The position numbers and the translations under genes were made by a program. Shown here piece by piece: positions 35,153 through 46,189 of a DNA stretch of 64,000 bases. Source of the DNA: Kuschelorhynchus macadamiae (taxonomy: Eukaryota; Arthropoda; Insecta; Coleoptera; Curculionidae). Location of the stretch: contig JAUTXW010003824.1 of the NCBI GenBank assembly GCA_030620095.1, positions 310,001 to 374,000 on the forward strand, read 5' to 3'. Numbering within the stretch: position 1 is the stretch's first letter; each line of letters starts with the position of its first letter. The notes under the pieces were generated by a model. It was given only the letters and a program-made list of their open reading frames with translations, was not told the DNA's origin and did no database searches.

Positions 35153-35204
35153 CAGGGGCGTGCGGTGAAATTTTAAGAAAGGGAAGCAATTTTTAGAAAC
35201 TTGC

Positions 35205-35724
35205 CTATTTGTAACATAATTCGATTCTTCGATCATTTTTTGCAAATTCGTCAATGACGTCATCATAAAAACGTCGATGCTCCGACATATTTTGGAGAAG
35301 TTTATTTTCAATGGACAACAGCGATGTATGCGAAAGTCTCTCCTGTCCCGTTGAATTTCTCACGAAATTTTTTATACGTTTAAGTGTTGAAAAATTGCGT
35401 TCTCCTGATGAACTTGTGGCAAGTATTGTCAATACTAATTCACACAATTTTGACACTTCGGTGTAGGCATCTTCGAGCTCCTTGTCTTTTAAAAATTGCA
35501 TTAGTTCCTTAGCGTTATTTTTTGCGCTAATGTCATCAGTTTCGTAAATCACTTTTAGTTCAAATCGCAGGAACACTCGGTCGAAGAACTGGCCATAATG
35601 AAGAAGAAGAGATTTAAACACATCTTCTGGAAATTTTTTCCTTTAAATGCATCAAAATTACAGAGCTCGAGGAATTTAAAATCATTTGCTGAATTTGATC
35701 GATTATTTCATAAAAGAGGCGCCT
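35205..35724 (-). pseudogene. hAT transposase, C-terminal dimerisation part
   Basis: From the Transib target site leftwards: RRLFYEIIDQIQQMI, a helical stretch with a frame break near 35640, then ELVLTILATSSSGERNFSTLKRIKNFVRN and HTSLLSIENKLL, ending CYK* at 35205. SGERNFS..KRIK..LRN....RL..L.LLSIE is the hAT C-terminal dimerisation signature. Confidence 0.85.
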
Positions 35725-35989
35725 CACTGTGAATCGCCTAATACAAGCTAGCGGGACAAAATTCATGTCAAGACACGCTTTTTTTATTAATTACCGCTTA
35801 TTAAGAAAGGTGAGTAGAGCTAAAAACCAGAAATTCCGGTTTTGGAATGTCAACCGTATCATAGACACCGAAGTTCAAAGTGTCAACTGATAACAGATAA
35901 AATAATTGCGTCTGCATTTTTATGCAATATTGTGCTAATTTAAAGTGGGTATTTTTATTGTAAAAAGAAAAAAAAATAAAAACCGTGAC

Positions 35990-36008
35990 ATGGATTTGTT
36001 AACTGAAG
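35990..36008 (+). CDS. Transib transposase exon 1 (proposed)
   Basis: ATG at 35990 gives MDLLTE plus one base, then a GTAGGTAC donor at 36009. Joining to the AG at 36292-36293 restores a Glu codon and the frame of exon 2 (EEFFELW). The exon 2 frame has no upstream ATG before a stop at 36248, so a short first exon is needed. The acceptor has a weak pyrimidine tract, so this join is the least certain part of the gene. Confidence 0.5.
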
Positions 36009-36293
36009 GTAGGTACTCTATTTAAAGTATTTTGTATATATATATATTTTCAACATTTGTACCAAATATTGCATGAAATCACCGAAGTTGTCAAAATATG
36101 ACATAAAAGAAATTTTTCTTAAACTTCGTTGGACTATCTACTAAGTATGCCGCAAAATGCCGCTATGGAGACTATTTTTAAATCAATCAGTATGGTTTTT
36201 TCTACCAAATAAAACCATTCCGGTTGAGCGCTTTTTTGCGTTAGTCATGAAATTATTATTTTTTTGATACCCTGCTGACCGTGTCGCGCCGAG

Positions 36294-36630
36294 AATTTTT
36301 TGAACTTTGGCAGAAATTTTCCAAACAAGCAGGCCGCAACCGTCAACTCTGCACTCATTTCAAAGACACTTTAGGTCGCTCTTTAACTAGTGAGCAAGAA
36401 AACATCCTTTTGCAAGAAATATCGAAGACATCCAAAGTATTTGAAAGAAAATGGAAGAAAAGTTTTCGCAAGAAGTCTCAGTTCGTTGGAGAAAATGAAA
36501 GTTGGCTCAACGAAAATGCTTTTCAGTTATCATTTTCTGGAATTCCCCAAGAAAAATTTTTTTTGGCTGGCCCCAGTCTGAGTCAAGTTGGCCGGCGAAA
36601 ATTGGACACTCTGGCTAACGCTTCAAAAAA
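36294..36630 (+). CDS. Transib transposase exon 2
   Basis: Encodes FFELWQKFSKQAGRNRQLCT, then TLGRSLTSEQENILLQEI and KVFERKWKKSFRKKSQF, a basic N-terminal region, ending ASKK before the GTGAGC donor at 36631. The intron to exon 3 is only 63 bp (36631-36693, ending TTCTAG). No stop occurs. With exon 1 the length is 356 nt, leaving two bases that pair with the first base of exon 3. Confidence 0.75.
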
Positions 36631-36693
36631 GTGAGCTGAATATTTTTTTCCATGTCGATGAAATTAACAGTATCGTTTTTTTGTCTATTCTAG

Positions 36694-38434
36694 AACGAAG
36701 CTGCGAAGAGTTCAAGATTTGGTTGAAAATCGAACCGTTTTGGAGCTAACAACTGCCGCAGAAGTGGTAGTTAGAAAATCGGGGAAGCGGGATGCGGCAA
36801 ATATAATCAGGACAATTGCTTCTGGTAGCCCTTCTACAGTTTCCAGAATAAAGGAAGACCTGAAGAATAACAGTGTACGGGAGTGCAGACCTTTGTCAAG
36901 TGAGGAAGCCTTAGCCTATTATATAGATTCTAAATCAACTTCACATTCATACAAACAAACCAGAAAATATGCTCTTCGGACTGGTAATGAAGTTTTCCCT
37001 TCATATTACAGCCTCCAGAAGGCAAAAAAGGACTGTTATCCATCCGAAGAGCATATTTTCATAACAGAAACTACAGCTGAGATAAATGTGAAAGCAATTC
37101 TTGACATAACAACGGAACGCTTAGTGCGTGCTCATGAAGAAGTTCTGTTGCAGTCAAACCTTTCCGTGTTTACTCTTGTGTCCAAATGGGGTGGTGACGG
37201 AAGCTCTGGTCACAGTAATTATAAGCAAAAATTTAGTCAACAGCATCTTTCTGACGAATATTTGTTTGTGTTTTGTTTGGTTCCCATCATCCTACATAGC
37301 CATGAGGACAATACATTTTTAGTGTGGCAAAACCCCAGTCCTAGTTCAACAAGGCTTTGTCGTCCCATCAAATTTGCATTTTCGAAAGAAACTACACAAT
37401 TTGTGCTAGAAGAGACCGAAAAAATTAAGCAGCAAATTAACAACAATTTATTTACAGAAGTAACTTCTAGCACGGGTAGAATTTTTTCCATCCAACATAA
37501 ACTTTTATTGACTATGGTGGATGGAAAAATATGTAATATTCTTTCAGAAAACGCATCGTCACAAAGATGCTTTATTTGCGGCTGCACTTCAACAGAAATG
37601 CATAAAATTACCGTGACCAGACCTCCCATTATTGAAAACTATGGCTTTGGTTTATCAACATTGCACGCTTGGATTCGCTGCTTTGAATGCTTTTTGCATA
37701 TCTCATATAAGTTGGAACATAAGAAATGGCGTTTAAACTCTTCTTTATATGAGATACGTAAAAAAGAAATTCAAAAGCAATTTAAAATCCAAATGGGGTT
37801 AATTGTTGATAAACCAAAGCCAGGATTTGGCAGCAGTAATGATGGCAATACTGCTCGGCGCTTTTTTCATGAGAGTGAATTAAGTGCTGCCATTACTGGG
37901 CTAGACGCGGTTCTTCTACAGAAGTTCGACACCATTTTAAAAGCTATTTCTTCAGGGTTCAAAGTAAACACGGAAAAGTTTGAAGAATTTGCAACAGAAA
38001 CTAGAGAGCTATATTTGAGTCTCTATTCGTGGTATAATATGCCTGCGACAGTCCACAAAATTCTTAATCATGGAGCTGCCATTATTAAATATCATATTGT
38101 GCCTATAGGACAACTTTCAGAGGAGGCGCAAGAAACGCGAAACAAGGACTGTCGCAGGTTTCGTGAACATCACACGAGAAAAAACTTGAGATATAACACG
38201 AATAGAGACTTACTTAATATGCTCTTGATAACGTCAGATCCACTCATAAATGCACTCAGAGAGCAACCTAAAAAAAAGAAAGATGCTTTTCCCGAACGAG
38301 TGCTTTCATTATTATCGCAGGCCAGTATACCCACAAATAATACTATTGCACCAAGTACTTCACGTACTTTGAAAGAAGTTGATTTAAATATATATAATGT
38401 TGAGGATTCCTCTAGCGATGAAGACTCGGATTAA
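36694..38434 (+). CDS. Transib transposase exon 3 (RAG1-core-like catalytic part)
   Basis: An open frame of 580 codons ending DSSSDEDSD*. Recognisable Transib/RAG1-like blocks: KWGGDGSSGHSNYKQKF (first catalytic Asp region), DEYLFVFCLVPI, VWQNPSPSSTRLCRPIKF, LLTMVDGKICN (second Asp region), a CFICGCTS zinc-binding pair with later H..W.RC.EC, GNTARRFF, and LSEEAQETRNKDCRRFREHHTRK, which aligns with the RAG1 segment holding the catalytic Glu. All three exons together give exactly 699 codons. The Transib enzyme cuts and pastes DNA at CACWGTG-type ends in the nucleus. No inactivating change is visible. Confidence 0.9.
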
Positions 38435-39145
38435 TTACTTTGGAAAAACTGTAGCAAGGGTTACAGAAACGATTTGTATTGAATTTTTTTGTATTTTTTT
38501 TTAAATTAGATTTCGGTTATAAAATGAGAATTTTGTATTATGTTCTTTAGGAATTGATGAATATTTTTAAGGAATTATCGGCACTCTGCTTATGGACTCG
38601 TGATATGACTACTGATAATAGTTAAACTAGTTCTTGATTATTTTGGGTTTATTGCTTTTGTTATGATTTATTATTTTTGTTAATATCTGTTATGCTGTTA
38701 TGATGTTAAAAGGTTTAAAAAATAGTTGCATAAAAAAAATATTTTTGCAACTAAAGACTTTTATTTTCGATCTTGCTTAAAAAAAACACTGAAATTCCTA
38801 ACATTTTTTCCAGTTTGTCATAAATGCGATAAAACGTTGCGTTTGGATTAATAGCTGTCATAGCCTTTTGTTTTTTTTGTTAACTTTACAAAGCCATTTA
38901 GTATTTGATGCAAATTCATATTACCCCAACTTCAGTTAAACATATTTCAGAAAATCCATTGTTGATCAAAACAAACGATAAAAGATGTATAATATGCTAG
39001 ATACACCCGGCCCGGCTGGCATACGCAACACCCTGTATGCCAAACACAAATATACCACCTAAAAAAAATACATGAAACCGAAATTAGGTAAAAAATATGT
39101 AAAAACAATTTTGTCCCGCTAGCTTGTATTAAACGATTCACTGTG

Positions 39146-40078
39146 CGCCTGTATGATGTTTGAACATCTCCCACCTTGTCTGTTCGAAGACGCTTGGCTT
39201 GTGGTTCTACATTCAACGTCATCGTTTTCTCCCAAAATAGGTCAAAGTCATGTCTTTTTTAGCTTAACATGGACTTAAAATCATCCACTTTTTTAGGCAA
39301 AAAGCAATATCATTTGTTTTAGTTTGTAATATATTAAAAACATTGTCCGAGAATGGAAATATTTCTGAAAATATGTTCAACAAATAATTAAATTTAAAAA
39401 CCCCCTATTTATTGTCCCACGTTTCATTATTTTCTATTATATTCTCAAATAGATCAATCCGTGATTCACGATTTTCAGATACTGTTAACACAAGTTTTCC
39501 ATTATAGTTCCACCTAGTAGGAGCTACTTTGGGCAATCGTTTGTAGACAATGGAGTCCAAAGCTTTTGTACGTTTTGTTGACTTGGAAAAAAATGCAGCC
39601 ATGCCACTTAAAGTAACGAAAAATACTTTACACTCTTTAATGTGATTGACTTTTGGATTGGGATAAAACTAAATTTAATTTATGAGCAAAACAATGGATA
39701 AACACAGCACGTGGGACAGTTTCTCGAACTTTAGCTTGCAGACCCCCTAATTGTCCTGCCATCACTGCAGCTCCATCATAGCTTTAGGCAACTAATTTTT
39801 TCTCCCCATTAATTTCTTTAGTAACGTTATAAACTACGGTATATAATGCATCTGCTGTACGATTTTCGGACACATTCTTAAAACCTAAAAAATCGCTCTT
39901 GAATACGTCCGTCTGTTTTAACATAGCGTATTACTATAAACAATTGGCTAAAATTAGTGTTATCAGTTGTTTCGTCCAGAACAATAGCAATGAACCGCGC
40001 CTCGACAACCTCCTGCTTAATTATTTTTAGAATAATGGTTGCAACAGCAAATTTAGTCTGCTGTGGTGGTGCCGCCAT
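39146..40078 (-). pseudogene. hAT transposase, catalytic half
   Basis: Minus strand from 40078: QQTKFAVATIILKIIKQEVVEARFIAIVLDETTD (first Asp block), RIQERFFRF, KKLVA*SYDGAAVMAGQLGGLQAKVRE (second block, normally GQ.YDGA..M.G...G.Q), FIHCFAHKLNLV-like, FFSKSTKRTKALDSIV.KRLPKVAPTRWNY (RW motif), and a linker QAKRLRTDKVGDVQTSYR up to the Transib. It has frameshifts and stops, for instance at 39787 and 39402. A different subfamily from the hAT at 32023. Confidence 0.8.
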
Positions 40079-41300
40079 TTTGCATTTTCAAATATTGACC
40101 AAAATGTCATATTTTTTATTCTTAAATACTTCTAGATACTGATATTTCAGCCGAATCTGTACAAATGACAAAATTCGTTCGCTATATTGGCGCCACCATT
40201 TTGATTTTTGTTGTACATTCTCAAATAATCCCCACAAATGTTAAAATCATTCGTCCGACCTGTTGACATTGTTATTTTGACACCGTTATTTTGAATTTTT
40301 AAATGCTGACACGTTTAACTTTTCCTAAGCACTGATTTTCAGTTTTGGCTACATAAGAAACAAAATTCATCGGCCGTATTGGCGACGCCATTTTGGATTT
40401 CTAATCTGACTAAAAAAATTCGGATTTTTTATATTCGAAAGAGTATGTCAAATTTGAAAATAATCGGTAATGGAAGTGCTGAAAAATTCATTACAAGATT
40501 TGAACTAGACATACAAACATACAATCAGACGAATAGGAAGCCAATAAAAACACTTTACTACACACACAATCTCTAACACCCGTATTCACTAAAGAGGTAT
40601 AACTTTAGACAAGGTCTAACTTGACAGTTACAAGGTTTAAGATGAAATGACATTTTCAACAACTGAACAAATAATTTTTCTAAATGTCACAATTACAAAA
40701 TGATAGTGACATAAGGCAAACATAACTAAAAACTAAAGTTTAATAATATAGAAATAATTAATTTCCTTTTAAACTTACCTAACTTAATGGTTTGATTTTA
40801 GATAGTGAAGTATAATGAATTTAGAATAGGTAAGAATCCTTCTTTTTTTCAACGATAATGAAGCATGGCCCATTTCTTCATTTTCGTACTTCAAATATTT
40901 TAACAGGTCGTCATTTTGTTTCTCCATATTGAATTCATACCAATATTTTACCAGTTTTCTTTTAAATCAGACGCAATTTTTGTGTAAAATTAAATAAAAT
41001 TAAAGTTAATCGAGTAAGTGGATTTTTTAACTATACCGGAATAGACCTACCGACCGAAAGCAATGGAAAAACATGAGGATCTGTAAAAACCCGGAATGAT
41101 AATTTTTTCATGATTAATGATATTTCCTTATGCGGGAAGTGAAAACTCACGCCGTCACTGGCATTCGTCAACAAATGGCCACGTCTTGGGCATGGGCCAT
41201 CTCCATTTCTTGTTTTATCGTGAACATTGGTCGATAGAATGTGAAAAATGTTGGCGCATACCCCTAACGTGATTTATGAATGAGTTGTGATCTCTACTTT
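40079..41300. repeat. degenerate units of the about 125-bp family and unassigned sequence
   Basis: 40180-40440 and 40890-41130 contain GCCACCATTTTG, ACGCCATTTTGG, GTCATTTTGTTTCTCCATATTGAATTC and AAAATT.A.GT.AATCGAGTAAG, matching units at 7130-7960 and 41820-42545. The stretch 40560-40890 holds no recognised feature. Confidence 0.5.
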
Positions 41301-41333
41301 AATTCTTACTCTAAGATTTACACTTTTAATGTT

Positions 41334-41414
41334 TTTGAATCTGTACATCACTACAATCATCACTTTTACGCGGATGATACCGAAATATATTTTTCTTTTT
41401 ATGAAAAAATATAA
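41334..41414 (+). pseudogene. LINE reverse transcriptase, YADD box fragment
   Basis: Reads VHHYNHHFYADDTEIYFSFYEKI then stop. YADDT.IY.SF is the catalytic core of non-LTR retrotransposon reverse transcriptases. Only this short piece is recognisable. Confidence 0.6.
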
Positions 41415-41633
41415 ATTTATATTAAGAAGTAATCAATCTAGATTTAACTAACTTTAAAATTTGGCTTTAGATCACTTGCAACATAAGCTTAATCCTAGCA
41501 GTTGTCTTAATTGGAAATCTTTCTTACTATACTATAGATGTACTGATGTACTGCCTTTTAAATTTAACGTTGCGTTTACAAACAATTTATTAAAGAAATT
41601 AACACCTAATAGTTCGTTCGACGACGCTGTACG

Positions 41634-41771
41634 CAGTGGCGTACCTACAAATGTAGGGCCCTCCGTGGTTTTCGGTCAAGGGCCCCCTCTCAAAACAGTT
41701 ATTGCCGGGCCACCTGACCCCGTGGCCCCCTCCGTACCGCGGGGGCCGACGGAGGTATAGCTACGCCACTG
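41634..41771. mobile_element. 138-bp GC-rich hAT MITE with 8-bp target duplication
   Basis: Begins CAGTGGCGTACCTA and ends TAGCTACGCCACTG. The flanks GCTGTACG at 41626-41633 and 41772-41779 are identical. The core is strikingly GC-rich (GGGCCCCC, GGGGGCCGACGG) against the AT-rich host sequence. No coding capacity. Confidence 0.92.
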
Positions 41772-41819
41772 GCTGTACGAACCCCGACTTCAGTGACCAC
41801 ATTGGAACGAATACGGGAT

Positions 41820-42545
41820 GGATGATTTTTTAAATATTTTATTAAGCCGCTATCTTATATACGTACCAAAATCCAACCAGTTCATATACCACTTGATTTT
41901 TGTGCAACGCAAAGAGGATAATTAGTTTTTTAGTAATATTTTTTTTATTGTTTCACCAGGCCGCCATTTTAATTCATATTGGATTTTTTCCAAAATGTTA
42001 CCAGGCCATCTCTAATTATCCTTAATTTTTTACCAAAATTGAGCTCAATCGGCTTAGTAGTTTTTAGCTATGCCGCGAACTGATAGACAGGTCGACGAAA
42101 TTGGGAAAATATGTTTTTTGACATATAGGATCTAAACGAGAAGATATGTAAAATCTGGAAAAAATAAGTAGTTTTTTCGGACTGCTTTTTTACATATTTT
42201 ATTAAAGCCGCCATTTTGTCTCGCATATTTGGATTCGTACCAAAATTTCACAAGTTGATTCTCACGTAATACTTGATGTTTTGTGCAAAATTTGAGGTAA
42301 ATTGGATAAGCAACTGCTTATTTTAGTAATAATTTTTTTAACATTTCACTATTTCGTCTTCGTATCACCCCTTAACTTTTGATCAAAATTTGAAGTCAAT
42401 CGCATAAGTAGGTTTTAGCTTTGCCGTGAACAAAACGACAGAGAAACCAACGGAATTGGGAAAACAGTTTTCTTGCCATCTAGGGAAGGTGATTTTTTCA
42501 CGATTACCATACTCCCCTTTTACGAGGGAAATAAAAATAATTTAA
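41820..42545 (-). repeat. element with about 125-bp tandem units, copy 3
   Basis: Units with GCCGCCATTTT, GTACCAAAAT, TTGTGCAAAATTTGA, CAATCG..TAAGTAG and TTTAGCTATGCCG repeat from about 41840 to 42430. It then ends GTGATTTTTTCACGATTACCATACTCCCCTTTTACGAGGG (split here only for description), the inverse of the start of copy 2 at 10438. Confidence 0.6.
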
Positions 42546-43011
42546 AGAAACAGTTAAAGTGAGGGACACGAAAGAAAACCGGGCGGAGTCAATCGGTTTA
42601 GGAAGGTCGGCCAAGAAATCTCTTTAAACCAGTGCTGTCCCGTCGTTCTTTAAATAATATGGCACCCCTTTTTGACTATACGCACTTCAGATAATTAAAA
42701 AATGTAACTATGCTTAATGAACCTTTATCTATATTTGTCTGTTTTCTTTGGTGTACCGCACTTCTATATCTCTTTTGTGTTGCAAAAACGGCGAACTTTC
42801 GAATTTTAAAATGATTTAATTTTGATTTTTCTTGATCGATTTATCTATAAATATATTTTTTTCTTGAGTTCTGTCATTAACGGTTTCCGGGCTACTGCCT
42901 ACGTCCACTATTATTGGACCACCCGGTATAGTGATACACGATTTACAAGTCCAGATTTTACAAGGGCAGCCAGCATCAGATCCAGTAAACGAGATTTATC
43001 AAAATTTTAAT

Positions 43012-43676
43012 TTATGCAGTTCGCCTTTGGGCTACTCGGGTATGCCAAAAGTGACCGTCCGTCTCCGTTTGTCATATTACTTTATACAGGGGCCGTCATT
43101 GTTAAGTACTATACAGGGCTTTTCCTAATTGCGTGCTGATGTTAAAGGGGGGTGTTTTTATGTCCTAAAAGTCTTAACTTTTGAGATACAGGATGGTAAA
43201 GTTTAAAAAGAAAACATTTTTTTTCATCCCAATTCTGATGCTATTGTAGATAACTGCATGAAATTTGATACACGTCATCTATGCATTAAGAAGCATACGG
43301 ATTTACCCAGGTTAATTACATATGCACGCCACTGGTAGAAATTTCAAAAATTGATTGTTAATAAAAAATGTCCTTTTATGCATAAAAGACGTGTATCAAA
43401 TTTCACACAGTTATTTATCTATAATAGCATCAGAATTAGAATTAAAAAAAAATGTTTTTTTAAAACCCTGTATCTCCAAAGTTAAGACTTTTAGGTTCAT
43501 ATTAAACTTTTTTCTTAAAAAGGTCCAAGAATCACCCCCCTATAACATTAGCACGCAATTAGGAAACGCCCTGTATAGTACTTCAAAATGACGCTCCCTG
43601 TACAAAGTAATATGACATACGGAGACAAACGGTTACTTTTGGCATACCCGAATAGCCCAAAGTCGAACTGCATAAG
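43012..43676. repeat. palindromic (foldback) MITE in IS630 copy 1
   Basis: The two halves are inverted copies over nearly the whole length: TTATGCAGTTCG, GGGTATGCCAAAAGT, GTCATATTACTTT.TACAGG, TACTATACAGGGC and TAATTGCGTGCT.ATGTTA appear left, and their reverse complements right. The centre is near 43340 (ATTACATATGCACGCCACTGG). No protein is encoded; open frames across it are incidental. Confidence 0.85.
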
Positions 43677-43899
43677 TGAAAATTTTGATAAATGTTGTTC
43701 ACTGGAATCAGTGCTGGCTCGTCTACTGTAACTACATTGATGTGTTAATTTTGGAAAAATATGAGTTCAGTAGTTTTTCAAATATTAATTGCAATATTGG
43801 ATATTTTTGGCCACCGAGATTGAACAGAAAATTAATTATTTTGAAGCAGTTTATTGACAGCTACTTTATGAACAATTTTACAAAATATATGAAAAAAAA

Positions 43900-45226
43900 C
43901 TAAGCCATTTTTGAGGTTGACGGCTGTGATTCTAATGGTTCGGTTCCTTCTAAATCGTTGTCTTCCTCTGAAAATGATGAGGTTTCGTCGTCACTACTTG
44001 AAGATCCCAGTGTGATAACTAAATCATCAATAACCGTTTCAATTTTGCCATCTACATCCCAGTATTTATCTTCAATAGAACGAACATGTTGAAAACACGA
44101 TTTCCAATTTTGAGCCGATATTGAGTCAATCCCTTCTAATTTTATTTTATTTAAATCTTTAATTAAAAATTCACCGGTGTTGCGCTCTCGAATATATTTT
44201 TTACTCCTGCCCATGCAAGTTCAATAGGGTTGAGGTCGGACATGTATGGAGGGAGCCTTAAAGGTGTATGACCGAGGTTACGTAAAAGATCGTCATTTTT
44301 TTTCTCTAGGCTTGTTGGCTGATATTACTTCATATAATTCATATTTTCTCCATGTTGGATCACATACAAGATTGTTCGATTTAAGCCACGATATCATATG
44401 AGCTTTTGTAGAGTATTTAGTTGGCACTTGCGTGAGAATGATAAGACGTATTATCCATTGCCACGACTGATTTGGCAGGAATGTTATGTAGATGCTTCTC
44501 GAGTAACCACTTTTCAAAATTATCTCTATTCATCTGTCCATGATAGTCTCCAGTTAATAGTCCCGAGCGAAAAACTAAAGCAGCACCTGGAACAAATCCT
44601 GCTTCTGAACCAGCATGAACTATAATAAAGCGACTACTAGAGCGGATTCCATGAACAGCACCTGTAACACTTTCACTTTGCCAGCATTTGTTCACTGTCA
44701 TATCATTATCTACCCAGGTTTCGTCTAGATACACAATATTGTATCCTTCTTGCCTATATTGCCTTACAGTTGATAGATATTTCACCCGCCAGTGAAAAAT
44801 ATTTGGTCTCTCAATGAGCAATTTTCGTTTATTTTGGCACTTGCGCCAAACAAAACCATTTGATTGTAAAAGGCGATTTAAGGTTTTATACCCGTACGGA
44901 AAATCTATTTTCTTCTTTACCTCACGAAGTAGGGGTTTGCAGGTCGGAACCTTCTTCAAGTTTGTATAAAAATCCTCTATTGTTCGTCGAATTGCTTGAA
45001 AATCACCATCGTCCATTTATCTCTGTATGATAATGGGAGTCTTTTTTTACCAGGAGATTTTAAAGGTGAAGTAGAACATCAGCGATTATTAGGTTCTCTT
45101 TGAATTTTTCTTACACTGCTTTCCGAAACACCAGTGTAAAATGCAGCGCTTTCTGTTCGATTTTGAATTGGAATAGTTAATATATTATTTTCAGCTTCGA
45201 ATTGTTTTTCCTCTTTTGCTGGTCAT
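43900..45226 (-). pseudogene. IS630-like (DDE_3) transposase
   Basis: Start proposed at 45226 (MTSKRGKT). The N-terminal helix-turn-helix (ESAAFYTGVSESSVRKIQRE) lies before a frame break near 45016. Then comes a long open part: KKIDFPYGYKTLNRLLQSNGF, NIVYLDETWVD (first Asp), GFVPGAALVF, NFEKWLLEKHL and VVAMDNTSYHS (second Asp). After breaks follow TKAHMISWLKSNN, LRLPPYMSDLNPIELAWAGVK (Glu block) and an acidic tail ending MA* at 43900. Three breaks inactivate it; otherwise complete (about 400 codons). Confidence 0.85.
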
Positions 45227-45534
45227 CGTTACTTCGAAATAATAATTCAAATTCAACGCAACGCATTTATATAGCTAGAACCTTCTAGAGTGCATGGAGA
45301 CTCTAGGCACATCTCAATTACAAGTGGACCAGTGCGAAATTTACTAAAGTTGGCGCACTTTATAGGTGAAGCGGCAAACTATTACAACAAATAAAATAAC
45401 ATAAAATTTATTTGCGTACACAAATTTTACTTTTCCGCTTGCTTAAGACTATGAAGCTTTATTTTAAGGACCGCCCGGTTTTCTTTCGTGTCCTGCACTT
45501 TACTTCAGTCTCCGTAGTAGCAACTTTTGTGGGA

Positions 45535-45752
45535 ATATTCTCTTTTCCTTCTCCCTCTTCTTTCTCCTTTTACTAAATTTTGTGTTTAAATACTTATTCT
45601 AATAAATTCAGGTCTGAACATTTGAAACTTCAGATGTCTGCTTAGCTAAGGCATATTTTTAACAATTTTTAAGAAAATTGTTTAGTTAGCACCTAGTTTT
45701 TGTAATGCATTTAAGGCTTATATCAATAAATGTTTTATTGTTATTATTAACT
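45535..45752 (+). repeat. possible LINE 3' end
   Basis: Non-coding sequence ending CAATAAATGTTTTATTGTTATTATTA-like (AATAAA followed by ATT repeats), the usual tail of jockey/CR1-type LINEs. No coding part is attached. Confidence 0.35.
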
Positions 45753-46189
45753 TAGCTTTGTCAATAGGTTTTAACTTTGGCAATAAAACATATTTTCTCT
45801 GGCCGATTGACTAACAAAAATGTACTTTTTTGTTAAAAAAAATTGCAAATATAAACTATGCCTTACGATTTTTTTTATAATTTAAGAACCAGAGTCGAAG
45901 TTCTTCATGTACCATCATTTCAAAAATGCGAATTGAAACAAGACTGATAAAAGTCGGATGTGCGGAGCTTGTTGGCTTTTTACTGGTCTGTAAACTGCGA
46001 ATATTTAAACATGTACGACGCTGTAGAAAAGCAATGTAATTGGGCATCTTTGATTTAAGGGTCCACTGTTTTTGACCTCAAGCGTAATTGCGTTTTAAAT
46101 ATATACTATAAATAATTAGGAGCTATGGTTTCTTCCCACAATAAAAAATGTTACGATAGGTGAATACTAATTACCAGGAACAGAACATT
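45753..46189. other. intergenic sequence without recognisable content
   Basis: AT-rich, no gene recognised. Confidence 0.45.

Larger units (their letters stand above)
35725..39145 (+). mobile_element. Transib transposon, near intact
   Basis: Ends are CACTGTGAATCG (left) and, inverted, CACAGTGAATCG (right), followed on both sides by TAATACAAGCTAGCGGGACA. Inverted repeats are about 40 bp with few mismatches. Flanking CGCCT at 35720-35724 and 39146-39150 is a 5-bp GC-rich duplication, the target pattern known for Transib. Removing it rejoins the hAT reading frame (..TSYR + RLFYE..). It contains one spliced, uninterrupted RAG1-core-like transposase gene. Confidence 0.93.
35153..40078 (-). mobile_element. 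second hAT element, interrupted by a Transib
   Basis: A hAT-like terminus CAGGGGCGTGCGG at 35153 is followed (minus strand) by the transposase C-terminus. The reading continues across a 3.4-kb Transib insertion at 35725-39145 up to about 40078, where it changes abruptly to a different repeat (GCCGCCATTTTG...). The N-terminal part and the other terminus are therefore missing. Confidence 0.75.
42557..45500 (-). mobile_element. IS630-like transposon, copy 1, with nested palindromic MITE
   Basis: Both ends carry GGACACGAAAGAAAACCGGG in inverted orientation (AAGTG starts at 42557 and, inverted, at 45500), each next to a TA dinucleotide (42555-42556 and 45501-45502), the target of this superfamily. 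It contains a minus-strand DDE transposase pseudogene and, in the part after the stop codon, a palindromic MITE (43012-43676). Copy 2 at 61404-63771 has the same MITE at the same place. Confidence 0.85.

Noticed and set aside
38947..39222. 91-codon minus-strand frame
   Set aside because: It runs from the hAT transposase across the Transib terminus into the Transib's untranslated end, a chance read-through of a nested junction.
43355..43591. Open frame inside the palindromic MITE
   Set aside because: Its mirror arm gives a similar antisense frame at 63208-63495; both are by-products of the palindrome.
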